Positions 44,901 to 53,371 of a stretch of 64,000 nt of DNA are shown piece by piece. Made by a program: the position numbers and the translations under genes. The stretch comes from Pseudomonas antarctica (lineage in GTDB: Bacteria > Pseudomonadota > Gammaproteobacteria > Pseudomonadales > Pseudomonadaceae): positions 248,001 to 312,000 of the forward strand of contig NZ_CP015600.1 in the NCBI RefSeq assembly GCF_001647715.1, in the 5' to 3' direction. Below the pieces are notes generated by a model. The model did not search any database. It saw only the letters and a program-made list of their open reading frames with translations, and was not told where the DNA came from. How positions within the stretch are numbered: position 1 is the first letter of the stretch; the number at the start of each line of letters is the position of its first letter.

Positions 44901-44980
44901 CGTTGCTGACGTTGCTGTTCCTGCCGGCGCTTTACGTGGCCTGGTACAAAATTCGCGAGCCTAAAGACCATCAGGCCTGA
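41927..44980 (+). CDS. RND efflux pump permease (TriC-like)
   Basis: A 1017-aa inner-membrane proton/drug antiporter of the HAE-1-like RND superfamily. The first helix is near 12-30 ('VWYLMFVALLMGVFSYMNLG'). The central membrane block contains the proton-relay motif 'LGLLVDDAMITVEMMITRLE' near 400. Large periplasmic loops are present and the last helices end near 1005. The early 'LGREEDPSFTIKTMVIQTRW' is typical of the TriC/VexF-like group. Substrate is unknown; TriABC in P. aeruginosa exports triclosan. Confidence 0.9.
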   Translation: MKGSFNLSDWALKHQSFVWYLMFVALLMGVFSYMNLGREEDPSFTIKTMVIQTRWPGATQEETLKQVTDRIEKKLEELDSLDYVKSYTRPGESTVFVFLKDTTSAKAIPDIWYQVRKKIDDIRGTFPQGLQGPSFNDEFGDVFGSVYAFTGDGLSMRQLRDYVEQVRAEIRSVPGLGKVEMIGQQDEVIYLNFSTRKLAALGIDQRQVVQSLQSQNAVTPAGVIEAGPERISVRTSGQFASEKDLANVNLRLNDRFYRLADIADISRGYVDPARPMFRFNGKPAIGLAIAMQKGGNIQSFGKALHTRMDELTADLPVGVGVHKVSDQAEVVEEAVGGFTSALFEAVIIVLVVSFISLGMRAGLVVACSIPLVLALVFVFMEYSGITMQRVSLGALIIALGLLVDDAMITVEMMITRLEKGETKEQAATYAYTSTAFPMLTGTLVTVAGFVPIGLNASSAGEYTFTLFAVIAVAMLVSWVVAVLFAPVIGVHILSANVKPHNAEPGRIGRAFNGGMLWAMRNRWWAIGITVGLFVASVFSMQFVQNQFFPSSDRPEILVDLNLPQNASINETRKAVDRLEAIIKDDPDIARWSTYIGQGAIRFYLPLDQQLENPYYAQLVIVSKGLEERGALIARLQKRLRDDFVGISSYVQPLEMGPPVGRPIQYRVSGKDIDQVRKHAIELATLLDQNTHLGEIIYDWNEPGKVLRVDIAQDKARQLGLSSEDVAQVMNSVVSGASVTQVHDDIYLINVVGRAEDAERGTPETLQNLQIVTPNGTSIPLLAFATVRYELEQPLVWRRDRKPTITIKASVRDEMQPTDLVKQLAPTIEKFSAGLPVGYKVATGGTVEESGKAQGPIAKVVPLMLFLMATFLMIQLHSVQKMFLVASVAPLGLIGVVLALIPTGTPMGFVAILGILALIGIIIRNSVILVTQIDAYERDGYTPWDAVVEATEHRRRPILLTAAAASLGMIPIAREVFWGPMAYAMIGGIIIATLLTLLFLPALYVAWYKIREPKDHQA

Positions 44981-44988
44981 CCATCGGG

Positions 44989-45014
44989 GCCTTCCTGCGA
45001 GGGTGTAGGAAGGC
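44989..45014 (+). terminator. Hairpin after the RND operon
   Basis: GCCTTCCT pairs with AGGAAGGC around a 10-base loop, 9 bases after the stop. There is no T-run, so termination is uncertain. Confidence 0.5.
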
Positions 45015-45095
45015 TCCTGGAAACACTTTCCCTACATTTGCCGGGCGCCAAGTGTTTTACCCTTCGGGCCCGATCCCGTTTGGAAGACCTGTGCC

Positions 45096-47291
45096 ATGCG
45101 CCCTCTTGTGTTGGTTTGTTGCCTGTTGCTGTCTCCGCTGACGTTTGCGGGTACGGTGCTGGAAAACGCCCTGTGGCGCGTGGAACTCGATCCCGCCACG
45201 TTGGCGCTGCGCGTTACGCCGGCGGGTGAGGCGCTTGTGCAAGCCTCCAGCGGCGTGGCGGCGCATGTTGTCAGCGATATGCAGGCAGAGGCTGAACAGG
45301 CCACCTGGCAATGGGACAGCGGCGCCTATCGTCTGACGGCTCGCCTTGAGCAGCGTGACCTTGCCTTGACCATCAGCGCCCGCGAGCCGGGTGAATTGCA
45401 CCTGCTGCGCCAACCCGCCGAGGCCATGGGCCAAGGGTTGATCTGGCCCTTGGCCGAAGGGCACTACGTGCCGGCGGGTAACCCCGTCTGGAACGCGTTT
45501 TTGCTCGAACAGGGTGAGCTCAACACCACGCAGGATCTGAGCCTGCCGTTATGGGGCGTGGATCACGGGCGCTTCACGCTGAGCTGGTTGCTGACCAACC
45601 CCTATAACAATCGCCTGTTGTGGCAAGCCGACGGAAAGGGCCTGGCGCTGCTGGCATCCCATGCATTCACGGCACTGGACCCCAGCGCGCCGATGACCCT
45701 GCGCCTGCACCTGGGCGACGCCGACCCATTGGCCGGTGCCAAGCGCTATCGCCAGTGGCTGGTGGAGCAGGGGCGTTATGAACCGTTGACGGACAAGCTG
45801 CGGCAAACGCCTGAAGCGCAAAAGCTGCTGGGGGCCAGCCATGTCTATCTGTGGGGTAATGAGCTGTTGGGGGCGGATGATGTGCGTGATTGGCCGCTGC
45901 TGGTGAAAGTGCTGCGCGGCCACGAACTCAAGGGCTTGCTGGATAAAGAGGCCACGCAAGTGCTGGCGCAGTCCGCTGCGTTGGACCGCTATCAAAAGAC
46001 CGTGCTGTTGCGTGGCCTCAACGCGGCAATCAATAAAAAGGCCCGGCAAACCTGGCAGGCTACCGAGGAGCCGGACATGCTCAAGCTCGCTGATGGCTAT
46101 GGCGCACTGCGCCGTGAGCTGGCGACGGCGTTCAGCGGCGCGCTGCGTGACGGTCCTGAAACCTGGGGCAGCACGCTCTCGGCCAAGACCCTGAAGTCGC
46201 TGCAAGACGCTGGGCTCCCACGCCTGCTGCTGGCCTTGGGCGACGGTTGGGAAGGTGGCCTGTGGCATCCCGAAGCGATTCAGGCGGGCGTCAACGCCGG
46301 TTACCTCATGGCACCGTACGATTCCTATGAAACGGCGTTATCCACCATCGAAAACCCGGACTGGACCACCGCCCACCTGGGCAGCAAGGCTTACCGCGAC
46401 TGTGCCATCGTGTTGAAGGACGGCAAGCTCAAGACCGGCTTCCAGCAATCGGGCCACTACACCGATCCGCGCTGCGTGCGGCCGTTGCTGGAAGCCCGAG
46501 TGAAGGCCGTGCACGCCAAGGCAGGTTTCAACGCCTGGTTCCTTGATGCCTACGCCACCAGCATGGTCTTCGACAGCTATCGTACCGGCGCCCCAATGAC
46601 CCAGGCGCAAAATGCTGAGGGCAATATCGACGCGTCTCGCTGGATCAACACCGCGCTCAAGCTGCCCGCCGGCTCCGAAGACGGCAACGCAATCACGGCA
46701 CAGGGCATCCTGTTCGCCCATGGGATGCAGACACCCGTGATCGGCTGGGGTGACGACGCGATGACTCAGGACAAGCAGTCGCCCTATTACGTGGGCAACT
46801 GGTACCCGCCGGAGCAACCCGCGGTGTTCTTCAAGCCCGTGCCGTTGAAGGAGCCGTTTCGTACGGTGTACTTCGAGCCGACGATGCGTTTGCCGTTGTA
46901 TCAGGCGGTGTTCCACGGTTCGGTCATCACCACCCACCACTGGCTGTTCGATAGCCTGAAGCTGAGCAATGTGCGGGCTGCAAACGAGCTGACTCAACTG
47001 CTGTACAACGTGCCGCCGCTGTATCACCTGAGCGCGGCGACGCTTAAGGAGCGGCTGCCGGTGATCCAGCGTCAGGACCGGTTTTTCCGGCCGTTGCATC
47101 AACGCCTGGCGACTCAGGCGATGACCGATTTTCGCTGGCTGACGGCGGACAAGCAGGTGCAGCAGACCACGTTTGCCGATGGCACGCGGTTAGTGGTGAA
47201 TTTTGCTGCCGAGGAGAACCAGGGCTACCCCGCACGCAGTGTGACGGCAATGGTGGTGGGGGAAAAACCGGTGGTGTATCAGGTGCAGTAG
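45096..47291 (+). CDS. Secreted glycoside-hydrolase-like protein (GH101-like)
   Basis: A 731-aa protein with a signal peptide (cleavage near 'LLLSPLTFAG', residue 18). The N-terminal part is beta-rich ('NALWRVELDPATLALRVTPA'). A TIM-barrel-like part near 340-600 includes 'LLLALGDGWEGGLWHPEAIQ', 'AGVNAGYLMAPYDSYETAL', 'FNAWFLDAYATSMVFDSYR' (candidate catalytic Asp) and 'IGWGDDAM'. It resembles the endo-alpha-N-acetylgalactosaminidase/DUF5696 group; the exact substrate is unknown. It stands alone between the efflux operon and a REP pair. Confidence 0.6.
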   Translation: MRPLVLVCCLLLSPLTFAGTVLENALWRVELDPATLALRVTPAGEALVQASSGVAAHVVSDMQAEAEQATWQWDSGAYRLTARLEQRDLALTISAREPGELHLLRQPAEAMGQGLIWPLAEGHYVPAGNPVWNAFLLEQGELNTTQDLSLPLWGVDHGRFTLSWLLTNPYNNRLLWQADGKGLALLASHAFTALDPSAPMTLRLHLGDADPLAGAKRYRQWLVEQGRYEPLTDKLRQTPEAQKLLGASHVYLWGNELLGADDVRDWPLLVKVLRGHELKGLLDKEATQVLAQSAALDRYQKTVLLRGLNAAINKKARQTWQATEEPDMLKLADGYGALRRELATAFSGALRDGPETWGSTLSAKTLKSLQDAGLPRLLLALGDGWEGGLWHPEAIQAGVNAGYLMAPYDSYETALSTIENPDWTTAHLGSKAYRDCAIVLKDGKLKTGFQQSGHYTDPRCVRPLLEARVKAVHAKAGFNAWFLDAYATSMVFDSYRTGAPMTQAQNAEGNIDASRWINTALKLPAGSEDGNAITAQGILFAHGMQTPVIGWGDDAMTQDKQSPYYVGNWYPPEQPAVFFKPVPLKEPFRTVYFEPTMRLPLYQAVFHGSVITTHHWLFDSLKLSNVRAANELTQLLYNVPPLYHLSAATLKERLPVIQRQDRFFRPLHQRLATQAMTDFRWLTADKQVQQTTFADGTRLVVNFAAEENQGYPARSVTAMVVGEKPVVYQVQ

Positions 47292-47307
47292 CGCTGCCGG
47301 TCAAACC

Positions 47308-47385
47308 GCTATCGCAGGCAAGCCAGCTCCCACGGGGGAATGCATTTCAAAATGTGGGAGCGGGCTTGCTCGCGAAGGCGTCAGC
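47308..47385. repeat. REP pair of two subtypes
   Basis: ATCGCAGGCAAGCCAGCTCC (left) and GTGGGAGCGGGCTTGCTCGC (right) lie about 20 bases apart in the outward orientation, opposite to the usual REPIN. Confidence 0.75.
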
Positions 47386-47400
47386 CCAGGCAACAAAAAT

Positions 47401-48027
47401 CTATAATTTGCGCCACACGCTCGCCAGCCAAGGCTGCTGTTCCCGTGGCAGCCCGGCTGGCCGGTAGTAATGCTCCAGCTCCACAAACCCGGCCGCCGTC
47501 AGCAAACCTTGCCATGCCTCCAGGTCGTGGTAAGACCCGTACCGAGGCCCATTCCAGCCTTCCTGGTTTTCACCGCGAGGGTTGGAGCTGAACAGCACGC
47601 CGCCCTGTTTCAAGGCGCCATGCAGCTGTTTGAGAATGCGCGGTAATTCCTGCTTGGGAATATGAAACAACACCGCATTGGCAAACACCCCATCAAATCG
47701 CCCGGCAGGCAAATCCAGCTTCAGGAAATCCTGTTGCAACACCTCACAACCACTGTCTTCGCGGGCCATCTGCGCAAAACGTTCGGAGCCATCAAGCCCC
47801 ACTGCAATGTGCCCCATGCGTGTAAACGTCTGCAGATCCCGCCCCGGCCCGCAGCCGAAATCCAGCAGGGTAAACGGTGGCGTGCCCAGGATATGCCGCA
47901 GCAAGGCGTCGATGTTCTGGCTCACATCGTGATCGCGGGTGCCTTCACGGAAGTCTTCGGCCACCTGGTTGTAGTGGCCGAGCGTGGTGGATGTGATCTG
48001 GTCGAGGTCGTCGGGCTTAAGGGTCAT
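47401..48027 (-). CDS. SAM-dependent methyltransferase (class I)
   Basis: A 208-aa protein with Methyltransf_11/25 features. Motif I is 'FTLLDFGCGPGRDLQTFTRM' near 55-75, followed by 'VGLDGSERFAQMARE' and 'FDGVFANAVLFHIPKQELPR'. It is a free-standing small-molecule-type methyltransferase; the substrate is unknown. It lies 39 bases downstream of metI on the same strand, so it may be cotranscribed with the methionine transporter. Confidence 0.88.
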   Translation of the reverse strand: MTLKPDDLDQITSTTLGHYNQVAEDFREGTRDHDVSQNIDALLRHILGTPPFTLLDFGCGPGRDLQTFTRMGHIAVGLDGSERFAQMAREDSGCEVLQQDFLKLDLPAGRFDGVFANAVLFHIPKQELPRILKQLHGALKQGGVLFSSNPRGENQEGWNGPRYGSYHDLEAWQGLLTAAGFVELEHYYRPAGLPREQQPWLASVWRKL

Positions 48028-48066
48028 GACGGGGTATACCGGGTACTGAGATAGCCCGACTATACC

Positions 48067-48711
48067 TCACCGCTTGTTGAGCACCCGCGCCAGGCGATCG
48101 CCACCCAGCTGAATCACGGCCACCAGAATCACCAGCAGCACGATCACCGTCAGCATGATCTGCGTATCAAACCGCTGGTAGCCATAGCGGTAGGCAATAT
48201 CACCCAGGCCGCCTGCGCCGATTGCGCCAGCCATGGCCGAGGAGTTGATCATCGTCACCAGCGTAATCGTAAATCCGCCGACGATTCCCGGCAGCGCTTC
48301 CGGTAACAGCACGTGCCAGATGATGTGCCAGCGTCGGCAGCCCATGGCTTGTGCGGCTTCGATCAAACCGTGGTCGACTTCACGCAAACTGACCTCGGCG
48401 ATTCGTGCAAAGAATGGCGTGGCGGCGATGGTCAGCGGCACCACGGCCGCCCATACACCATAGGTGGTGCCGACGATCAGCCGGGTAAACGGGATCAGCG
48501 CCACCATCAGGATCAAAAACGGAATGGAGCGGAACAGATTGACGAACGCCCCCAGCACTCGGTTCAGCGCGGGTGCCTGGTAGATCCCGCCCTTATCGCT
48601 GGTGACCAGAAACACCGCCAGCGGAATGCCCACCAGCAACGCAATCAGTGACGACACGCCGACCATCAACAAGGTATCGACGGCGCCCTGCAATAAACGA
48701 TCAAACCACAT
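48067..48711 (-). CDS. metI: Methionine ABC transporter permease
   Basis: A 214-aa MetI-type permease with five hydrophobic segments. '[20 protein letters not shown]' is the coupling loop and '[20 protein letters not shown]' is typical of MetI. The ATG at 48711 is chosen because it overlaps the end of metN by 11 bases and gives the family length; an in-frame upstream extension is not supported. It works with MetN and MetQ. Confidence 0.93.
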   Translation of the reverse strand: MWFDRLLQGAVDTLLMVGVSSLIALLVGIPLAVFLVTSDKGGIYQAPALNRVLGAFVNLFRSIPFLILMVALIPFTRLIVGTTYGVWAAVVPLTIAATPFFARIAEVSLREVDHGLIEAAQAMGCRRWHIIWHVLLPEALPGIVGGFTITLVTMINSSAMAGAIGAGGLGDIAYRYGYQRFDTQIMLTVIVLLVILVAVIQLGGDRLARVLNKR

Positions 48712-49816
48712 AGCCCAGCACCTCCACCTGTTGCGCCCAACGCCCGGCGCGATTGCACAGTTCTTCGGCGTTGTGGGGCGAGCCATTCACCGCCAGCAGC
48801 AACTGCCCCAGGGCATGGCCCTGAATTCGTTCGACACCGCCTTGCAGCAAGCGCACGCGCCCGCCGAGGGCGTTGAACAACGCGGCCAGGTCGGGTTCGT
48901 CGCTGGCGCTGCCGGTGAACTGCAAGCGCAGCACCAGTGCCGCGTCGGCGGATGTCCGGGTGAGCTGCAAGCGGCTTTGCAGCTCATCCGGCAGCCCGTG
49001 TTGCAACGGTGCCAGCAGGGTTTTGCTGACCTCGTGCTGCGGGTTGCCGAACACTTGCCACACCGGGCCTTGCTCCACGATGCGGCCGTGTTCCAGCACC
49101 ACCACGCGGTCGCAGATTTCGCGAATCACCGCCATTTCATGGGTGATCAACACAATGGTCAGCCCCAGGCGCCGGTTGATTTCACGCAGCAGGCCGAGGA
49201 TCGATTGCGTGGTTTCCGGGTCGAGCGCCGAGGTGGCTTCGTCGCACAGCAGAATCTGCGGGTCGTGCACCAGCGAGCGGGCGATGCCCACGCGCTGTTT
49301 CTGCCCGCCGGAGAGCTGCGCCGGGTAGGCCTTGTGCTTGTCCTTGAGGCCCACCAGTTCCAGCAGCTCGCGGACCTTTTGCTCGCGTTGCAGCTTGGGC
49401 ACTCCGGCCACTTTCAGCGGCAACTCGACGTTCTGCCACACGGTCTTGGCCGACATCAGGTTGAAGTGCTGGAAGATCATGCCGATACGCCGACGCAACG
49501 CCACCAGGCGGTCTTCGTCGTACTCACCGATGTCCACCTGATCAATCAGCACCCGGCCGCTGCTGGGTTGCTCCAGGCGATTGATGGTGCGGATCAGCGA
49601 GGACTTGCCGGCGCCGCTGCGGCCGATGATGCCGAACACTTCACCGCGCTGGATCGCCAGATCGATGCCTTGCAAGGCATGCACGGTGCCGTCATAGGTT
49701 TTGCCCAGGTTGATAAAACGCACATGGGCGCGGTTCAAATCGGGGTGCAGTTCTGTCTGCTCGGCGTCCCTGGGCGGTAAACCCAGGTCGCGCAGTTGCG
49801 TGTTGGCGGCGCTCAT
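48701..49816 (-). CDS. metN: Methionine ABC transporter ATP-binding protein
   Basis: A 371-aa ABC ATPase with Walker [10 protein letters not shown] near residue 63, signature '[15 protein letters not shown]', Walker B '[16 protein letters not shown]' and a C-terminal NIL domain (about 280-370) that in MetN binds methionine for feedback. The N-terminus carries about 30 extra residues ('[20 protein letters not shown]'). It lies 2 bases after metQ. Confidence 0.93.
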   Translation of the reverse strand: MSAANTQLRDLGLPPRDAEQTELHPDLNRAHVRFINLGKTYDGTVHALQGIDLAIQRGEVFGIIGRSGAGKSSLIRTINRLEQPSSGRVLIDQVDIGEYDEDRLVALRRRIGMIFQHFNLMSAKTVWQNVELPLKVAGVPKLQREQKVRELLELVGLKDKHKAYPAQLSGGQKQRVGIARSLVHDPQILLCDEATSALDPETTQSILGLLREINRRLGLTIVLITHEMAVIREICDRVVVLEHGRIVEQGPVWQVFGNPQHEVSKTLLAPLQHGLPDELQSRLQLTRTSADAALVLRLQFTGSASDEPDLAALFNALGGRVRLLQGGVERIQGHALGQLLLAVNGSPHNAEELCNRAGRWAQQVEVLGYVV

Positions 49817-49818
49817 AT

Positions 49819-50628
49819 TCAGCCTTCCCAGCCGACTTGGTAGAGCTTGCCGAGGGATTTATCCAGGGCTGCGCGCACCACCGGCGAGTGCTGGTAGATG
49901 TCGACGAACTTGATCACACGCGGATCGGTTTTGCTCTTGGGCTGGACGACAAACTGGATCACGTATTCCGGGTGGTCGAGGCCGTCGAACAGCAGCGCCG
50001 ACTCGGCATCGAAGGTCTTGGACAGGCGGATATACGCCGGATAACCCTGCACCAGGTCGGCGTCGTCATAGGCGCGCACCAGTTGCACAGCTTCTACCTG
50101 CAGGATTTTGATCTTCTTCGGATTGGCGATGATGTCTTCTTCGGTGGCCTTGTAGCCCACCCCCGGCTTCAGCGTGATCAAGCCGGCCTTGGCCAGCAGT
50201 TGCAGGCCGCGACCACTGTTGATCGGGTCGTTGGCAATCGCCACGCTGGCCCCTTGGGGCAGGTCGTTAAAGCTTTTGTACTTCTTCGAATACAGCCCGA
50301 CGTTGTTGATGATGCCCGGCGCATACGGCTCCAGCTTGAAGCCGGCGGCGGCCTTGGCGTTTTCCAGGAACGGGATGTGTTGGAAGTAGTTCACGTCGAT
50401 ATCGCCGGCGGCCAGGCTGACGTTGGGAGCGATCCAGTCGGTGAATTCCACCAGCTCGACTTTCAGGCCTTGCTTGCCGGCTTCTGCCACGGCGGCTTCC
50501 AGCGGGATCGCGAACGCGGCGGTGGTGCCGACTTTCAGCGGTGCATCGGCAGCAAACACCGCCGAGCTGAATAAACCGAGGGCCAGGGCCAGTGCTTTGA
50601 CTGGGTGAGTGAGCAGTGTCTTTTTCAT
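49819..50628 (-). CDS. metQ: Methionine-binding protein
   Basis: A 269-aa NlpA/MetQ-family periplasmic protein with a signal peptide ending near 'SSAVFA' (about residue 26). '[20 protein letters not shown]' and '[18 protein letters not shown]' are family motifs. No lipobox Cys is visible. The ATG at 50628 gives a normal signal peptide; an upstream start would place 15 extra residues before it. First gene of metQ-metN-metI. Confidence 0.92.
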   Translation of the reverse strand: MKKTLLTHPVKALALALGLFSSAVFAADAPLKVGTTAAFAIPLEAAVAEAGKQGLKVELVEFTDWIAPNVSLAAGDIDVNYFQHIPFLENAKAAAGFKLEPYAPGIINNVGLYSKKYKSFNDLPQGASVAIANDPINSGRGLQLLAKAGLITLKPGVGYKATEEDIIANPKKIKILQVEAVQLVRAYDDADLVQGYPAYIRLSKTFDAESALLFDGLDHPEYVIQFVVQPKSKTDPRVIKFVDIYQHSPVVRAALDKSLGKLYQVGWEG

Positions 50629-50675
50629 GATCGGTTTCCAGTCATAAGGTGTCTGTAAGAACAATGTGGTCAACT

Positions 50676-50761
50676 GTGGGAGCTGGCTTGCCTGCGATAG
50701 CGGTCTGTCAGGGATATTTTCTTTGCTGGCCCACCGCTATCGCAGGCAAGCCAGCTCCCAC
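50676..50761. repeat. REPIN
   Basis: An inverted pair of GTGGGAGCTGGCTTGCCTGC elements between the monooxygenase gene and metQ. Confidence 0.9.
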
Positions 50762-50770
50762 ACTTCTAAT

Positions 50771-52138
50771 TCAGTGTCGGTAGGTGGAACCGGTGTGTTG
50801 TTCGGGTAACCGTGCAGTGCCCTGGAAGACTTTTTCGCGCAAGGTGCCGGTCTCGTAAGCGGTCTTGTACGACCCGCGCCGCTGCAACTCCGGCACCACC
50901 AGGTCGATAAAGTCGACATAGCTTTCCGGCGTCACAATGCGCGTCAGGTTGAAGCCATCCAGCCCGGTCTCGCTGATCCAGGATTCCAGCTCATCAGCCA
51001 CGTGCTCGGGCGAGCCGACCAAGGTGATGTAGCGGCCGCCGAGGGCGTGTTGCTCGAGCAATTTGCGCCGGGTCCAGTCGTTGTTTTGCAGGTTCTTGGT
51101 GGCCGACTGAATCGCGTTGCTTTTCACGTACTGGATCGGTTCATCGATCGCGTATTGGGAAAAATCAATCGCCGTCGACGCCGAAAAATGCGCCACGCCG
51201 GCTTCAGGGCTGGCGTAGCTCAGGTACTCGGCGTGCTTGGCCCAGGCCAGCTCTTGCGTGGCGCCAACAATCACGTTGAGGCCCATGAACACCTTGATGT
51301 CATCCGGGTTGCGTCCGGCTTCGACGGCGCTGGCGCGTACCTTGTCCACCTGGACCTTGGTCGCCGCCTTGTTCTGCCCGCTGATGAACACGCACTCGGC
51401 ATGTCGCCCGGCGAACAGCAGGCCACGGTCCGAACTGCCGGCCTGGAACAGCACCGGCGTGCGCTGTGGCGACGGCTCGCACAGGTGATAACCCTCCACC
51501 TGATAGAACTCGCCATGGTGCTCGACCTTGTGCACCTTGCCCGGCTGCGCGTAGACCCTTTGCTGCGGATCATTGATGACCGCGTCGTCTTCCCAGCTGC
51601 CTTCCCAGAGTTTGTACAGCACCTCCAGGTATTCGTCGGCCTGGTCGTAGCGCCGGTCATGCTCGACCTGTTCCGTGAGGCCCATGGCCTTGGCAGCGCT
51701 GTCGAGGTAACCGGTGACGATGTTCCAGCCGACCCGGCCACGGCTCAGGTGATCGAGCGTGGACATGCGCCGGGCGAACAGGTACGGCGGCTCGTAGGTG
51801 AGGTTGGCGGTGAGGCCGAAGCCGAGGTTTTTAGTCACCGCCGCCATGGCCGAGACCAGCAGCAGCGGGTCGTTGACCGGCAGTTGGATCGACTCCTTGA
51901 GCGGCACGTCGATAGAGTTCTGGTAAACGTCGTACACGCCGACGATGTCGGCGATGAACAGGCCGTCGAACAACCCACGCTCCAGGGTCTGCGCCAGTTC
52001 GGTCCAGTACTCGACGGTTTTATACTGCGTCGAGGTGTCCCGTGGATGCGTCCACAGGCCGTGGTTGATATGCCCGATGCAGTTCATGTTGAAGGCATTG
52101 AGCAGGATTTTTTTCTTTGTTTTTACCGGCAGGCTCAT
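50771..52138 (-). CDS. FMNH2-dependent monooxygenase (NtaA/SnaA/DmoA family)
   Basis: A 455-aa class C flavin monooxygenase. 'LLNAFNMNCIGHINHGLWTH', 'ERGLFDGLFIADIVGVYD', 'STLDHLSRGRVGWNIVTGYL' and 'VEHDRRYDQADEYLEVLYKL' are the NtaA/DszA/DmoA pattern. These enzymes use FMNH2 from a separate reductase to cleave C-S or C-N bonds; next to SfnB genes, an organosulfur substrate is likely. Its start overlaps the SfnB gene stop by one base. The reductase gene is not in this operon. Confidence 0.88.
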   Translation of the reverse strand: MSLPVKTKKKILLNAFNMNCIGHINHGLWTHPRDTSTQYKTVEYWTELAQTLERGLFDGLFIADIVGVYDVYQNSIDVPLKESIQLPVNDPLLLVSAMAAVTKNLGFGLTANLTYEPPYLFARRMSTLDHLSRGRVGWNIVTGYLDSAAKAMGLTEQVEHDRRYDQADEYLEVLYKLWEGSWEDDAVINDPQQRVYAQPGKVHKVEHHGEFYQVEGYHLCEPSPQRTPVLFQAGSSDRGLLFAGRHAECVFISGQNKAATKVQVDKVRASAVEAGRNPDDIKVFMGLNVIVGATQELAWAKHAEYLSYASPEAGVAHFSASTAIDFSQYAIDEPIQYVKSNAIQSATKNLQNNDWTRRKLLEQHALGGRYITLVGSPEHVADELESWISETGLDGFNLTRIVTPESYVDFIDLVVPELQRRGSYKTAYETGTLREKVFQGTARLPEQHTGSTYRH

Positions 52139-53331
52139 CAGATGGTCCCCCGCAGTGGCGGGTTTTCATCGTTGAGGTAGTAATTGCCCACCGCGTGGTA
52201 CTTCCAGCGCACCGGGTCATGCAGGGTGTGCACGCGGGCGTTGCGCCAGTGGCGGTCGAGGCCGTGTTCGGCCAGGGTCGCCTGGCTGCCGGCCAGTTCG
52301 AACAGGGTGCTGCCGGCGGCCAGGGAAATTTCCGTGCTCAGGGCGCGCACTTCGGCGACGGCGATGGAGGCCGCCGCGACGGTCTCGGCAGTGCTGTCGG
52401 CCTGGGCGCGGTCGAGAACTTCGCCGGAGCGCTCCAGCAAAGCTTCGGTGGCGTGCAGGCGAATGCTCAGGTGGCCGAAGCTCTTCAGGGTGAGCGGGTC
52501 TTCGGTGGCCTTGTCGTTGCCGGCGTCGATCCACGGGCGGGTCTTGGTGCGCACAAAGTGCAGCGCATCTTCGAAGGCGGCGCGCGCGATGCCGGTGTCG
52601 ATGGCGGCGTGAAGAATCTGTGCCAGTGGGCCGACGGTGGTCGGGCGCTCGAAAGCGCTCTGGAACGGGATCACGTCCTGGGCGGCGACCCACACGTTAT
52701 CGAACACGACGGAGCCGCTGCCGGTGGTGCGCTGGCCGAAGCCACTCCAGTCGTCAATCACCGTCAGGCCTTCGCTGTCGCGGCGCACAAACGCCAGTTG
52801 CTGCACGCCGTGCTCATCCACCACCGACGTCGGGATGCGTTGGGCGTAGATTGCGCCGGTGGCGTAGAACTTGCGGCCGCTGATGCGAAAACCGTCGCCG
52901 TCGCGGGTGATAGAGGTCACGCGGTCGTGAGCGGTCTTTGTGCCCAGCTCCGCCAGGGCGTTGCCGAAACGCTGGCCGGCGAGCACTTCGGCGTACAGGC
53001 GTTGCTGCTGCGCGGGGCTGCCGTTGACGCGCAGCACTTCAAGGGCATAGAAATGGTTTTGCGGGATCTGGCCCAATGAAGCGTCGGCTTGGGCGATCAG
53101 CGCAATGACCTTGGCCAGGGTGACATTGGAGACGCCGGCACCGCCGTGTTCCTTCGGCACGCTGATGCCCCACAGGCCGGAGCGGGAGAACGCGTCCAGT
53201 TCGGGCAAGGGCAGGCGGCGCTCACGGTCGCGCTGGGCGCTGTCGCGGCGGAAGTCTTCCGCAAGGTCGCTGGCGACAATGAGGGCTTGTTCGTCGCTGG
53301 TGATAACCGCGACGTTTGTAGAGAAAGTCAT
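52138..53331 (-). CDS. SfnB-family acyl-CoA-dehydrogenase-like oxidoreductase (1)
   Basis: A 397-aa flavoprotein of the DszC/SfnB group. 'GLWGISVPKEHGGAGVSNVT', 'ADASLGQIPQNHFYALEVLR', 'YATGAIYAQRIPTSV' and 'DDWSGFGQRTTGSGSVVFDN' define the family. It is thought to act in sulfur acquisition from organosulfur compounds; the exact reaction is unresolved. It is paralogous to the next upstream gene and overlaps the monooxygenase start. Confidence 0.9.
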   Translation of the reverse strand: MTFSTNVAVITSDEQALIVASDLAEDFRRDSAQRDRERRLPLPELDAFSRSGLWGISVPKEHGGAGVSNVTLAKVIALIAQADASLGQIPQNHFYALEVLRVNGSPAQQQRLYAEVLAGQRFGNALAELGTKTAHDRVTSITRDGDGFRISGRKFYATGAIYAQRIPTSVVDEHGVQQLAFVRRDSEGLTVIDDWSGFGQRTTGSGSVVFDNVWVAAQDVIPFQSAFERPTTVGPLAQILHAAIDTGIARAAFEDALHFVRTKTRPWIDAGNDKATEDPLTLKSFGHLSIRLHATEALLERSGEVLDRAQADSTAETVAAASIAVAEVRALSTEISLAAGSTLFELAGSQATLAEHGLDRHWRNARVHTLHDPVRWKYHAVGNYYLNDENPPLRGTI

Positions 53332-53371
53332 AGGTGTTCTCCAGAAGCTCGTGGAAAAGTGTTCTGGTCGG

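Noticed and set aside
42566..44971. 801-codon open frame antisense to the RND pump
   Set aside because: It is His/Gln/Arg-rich, typical of the antisense frame of a high-GC Pseudomonas gene, with no domain signature.
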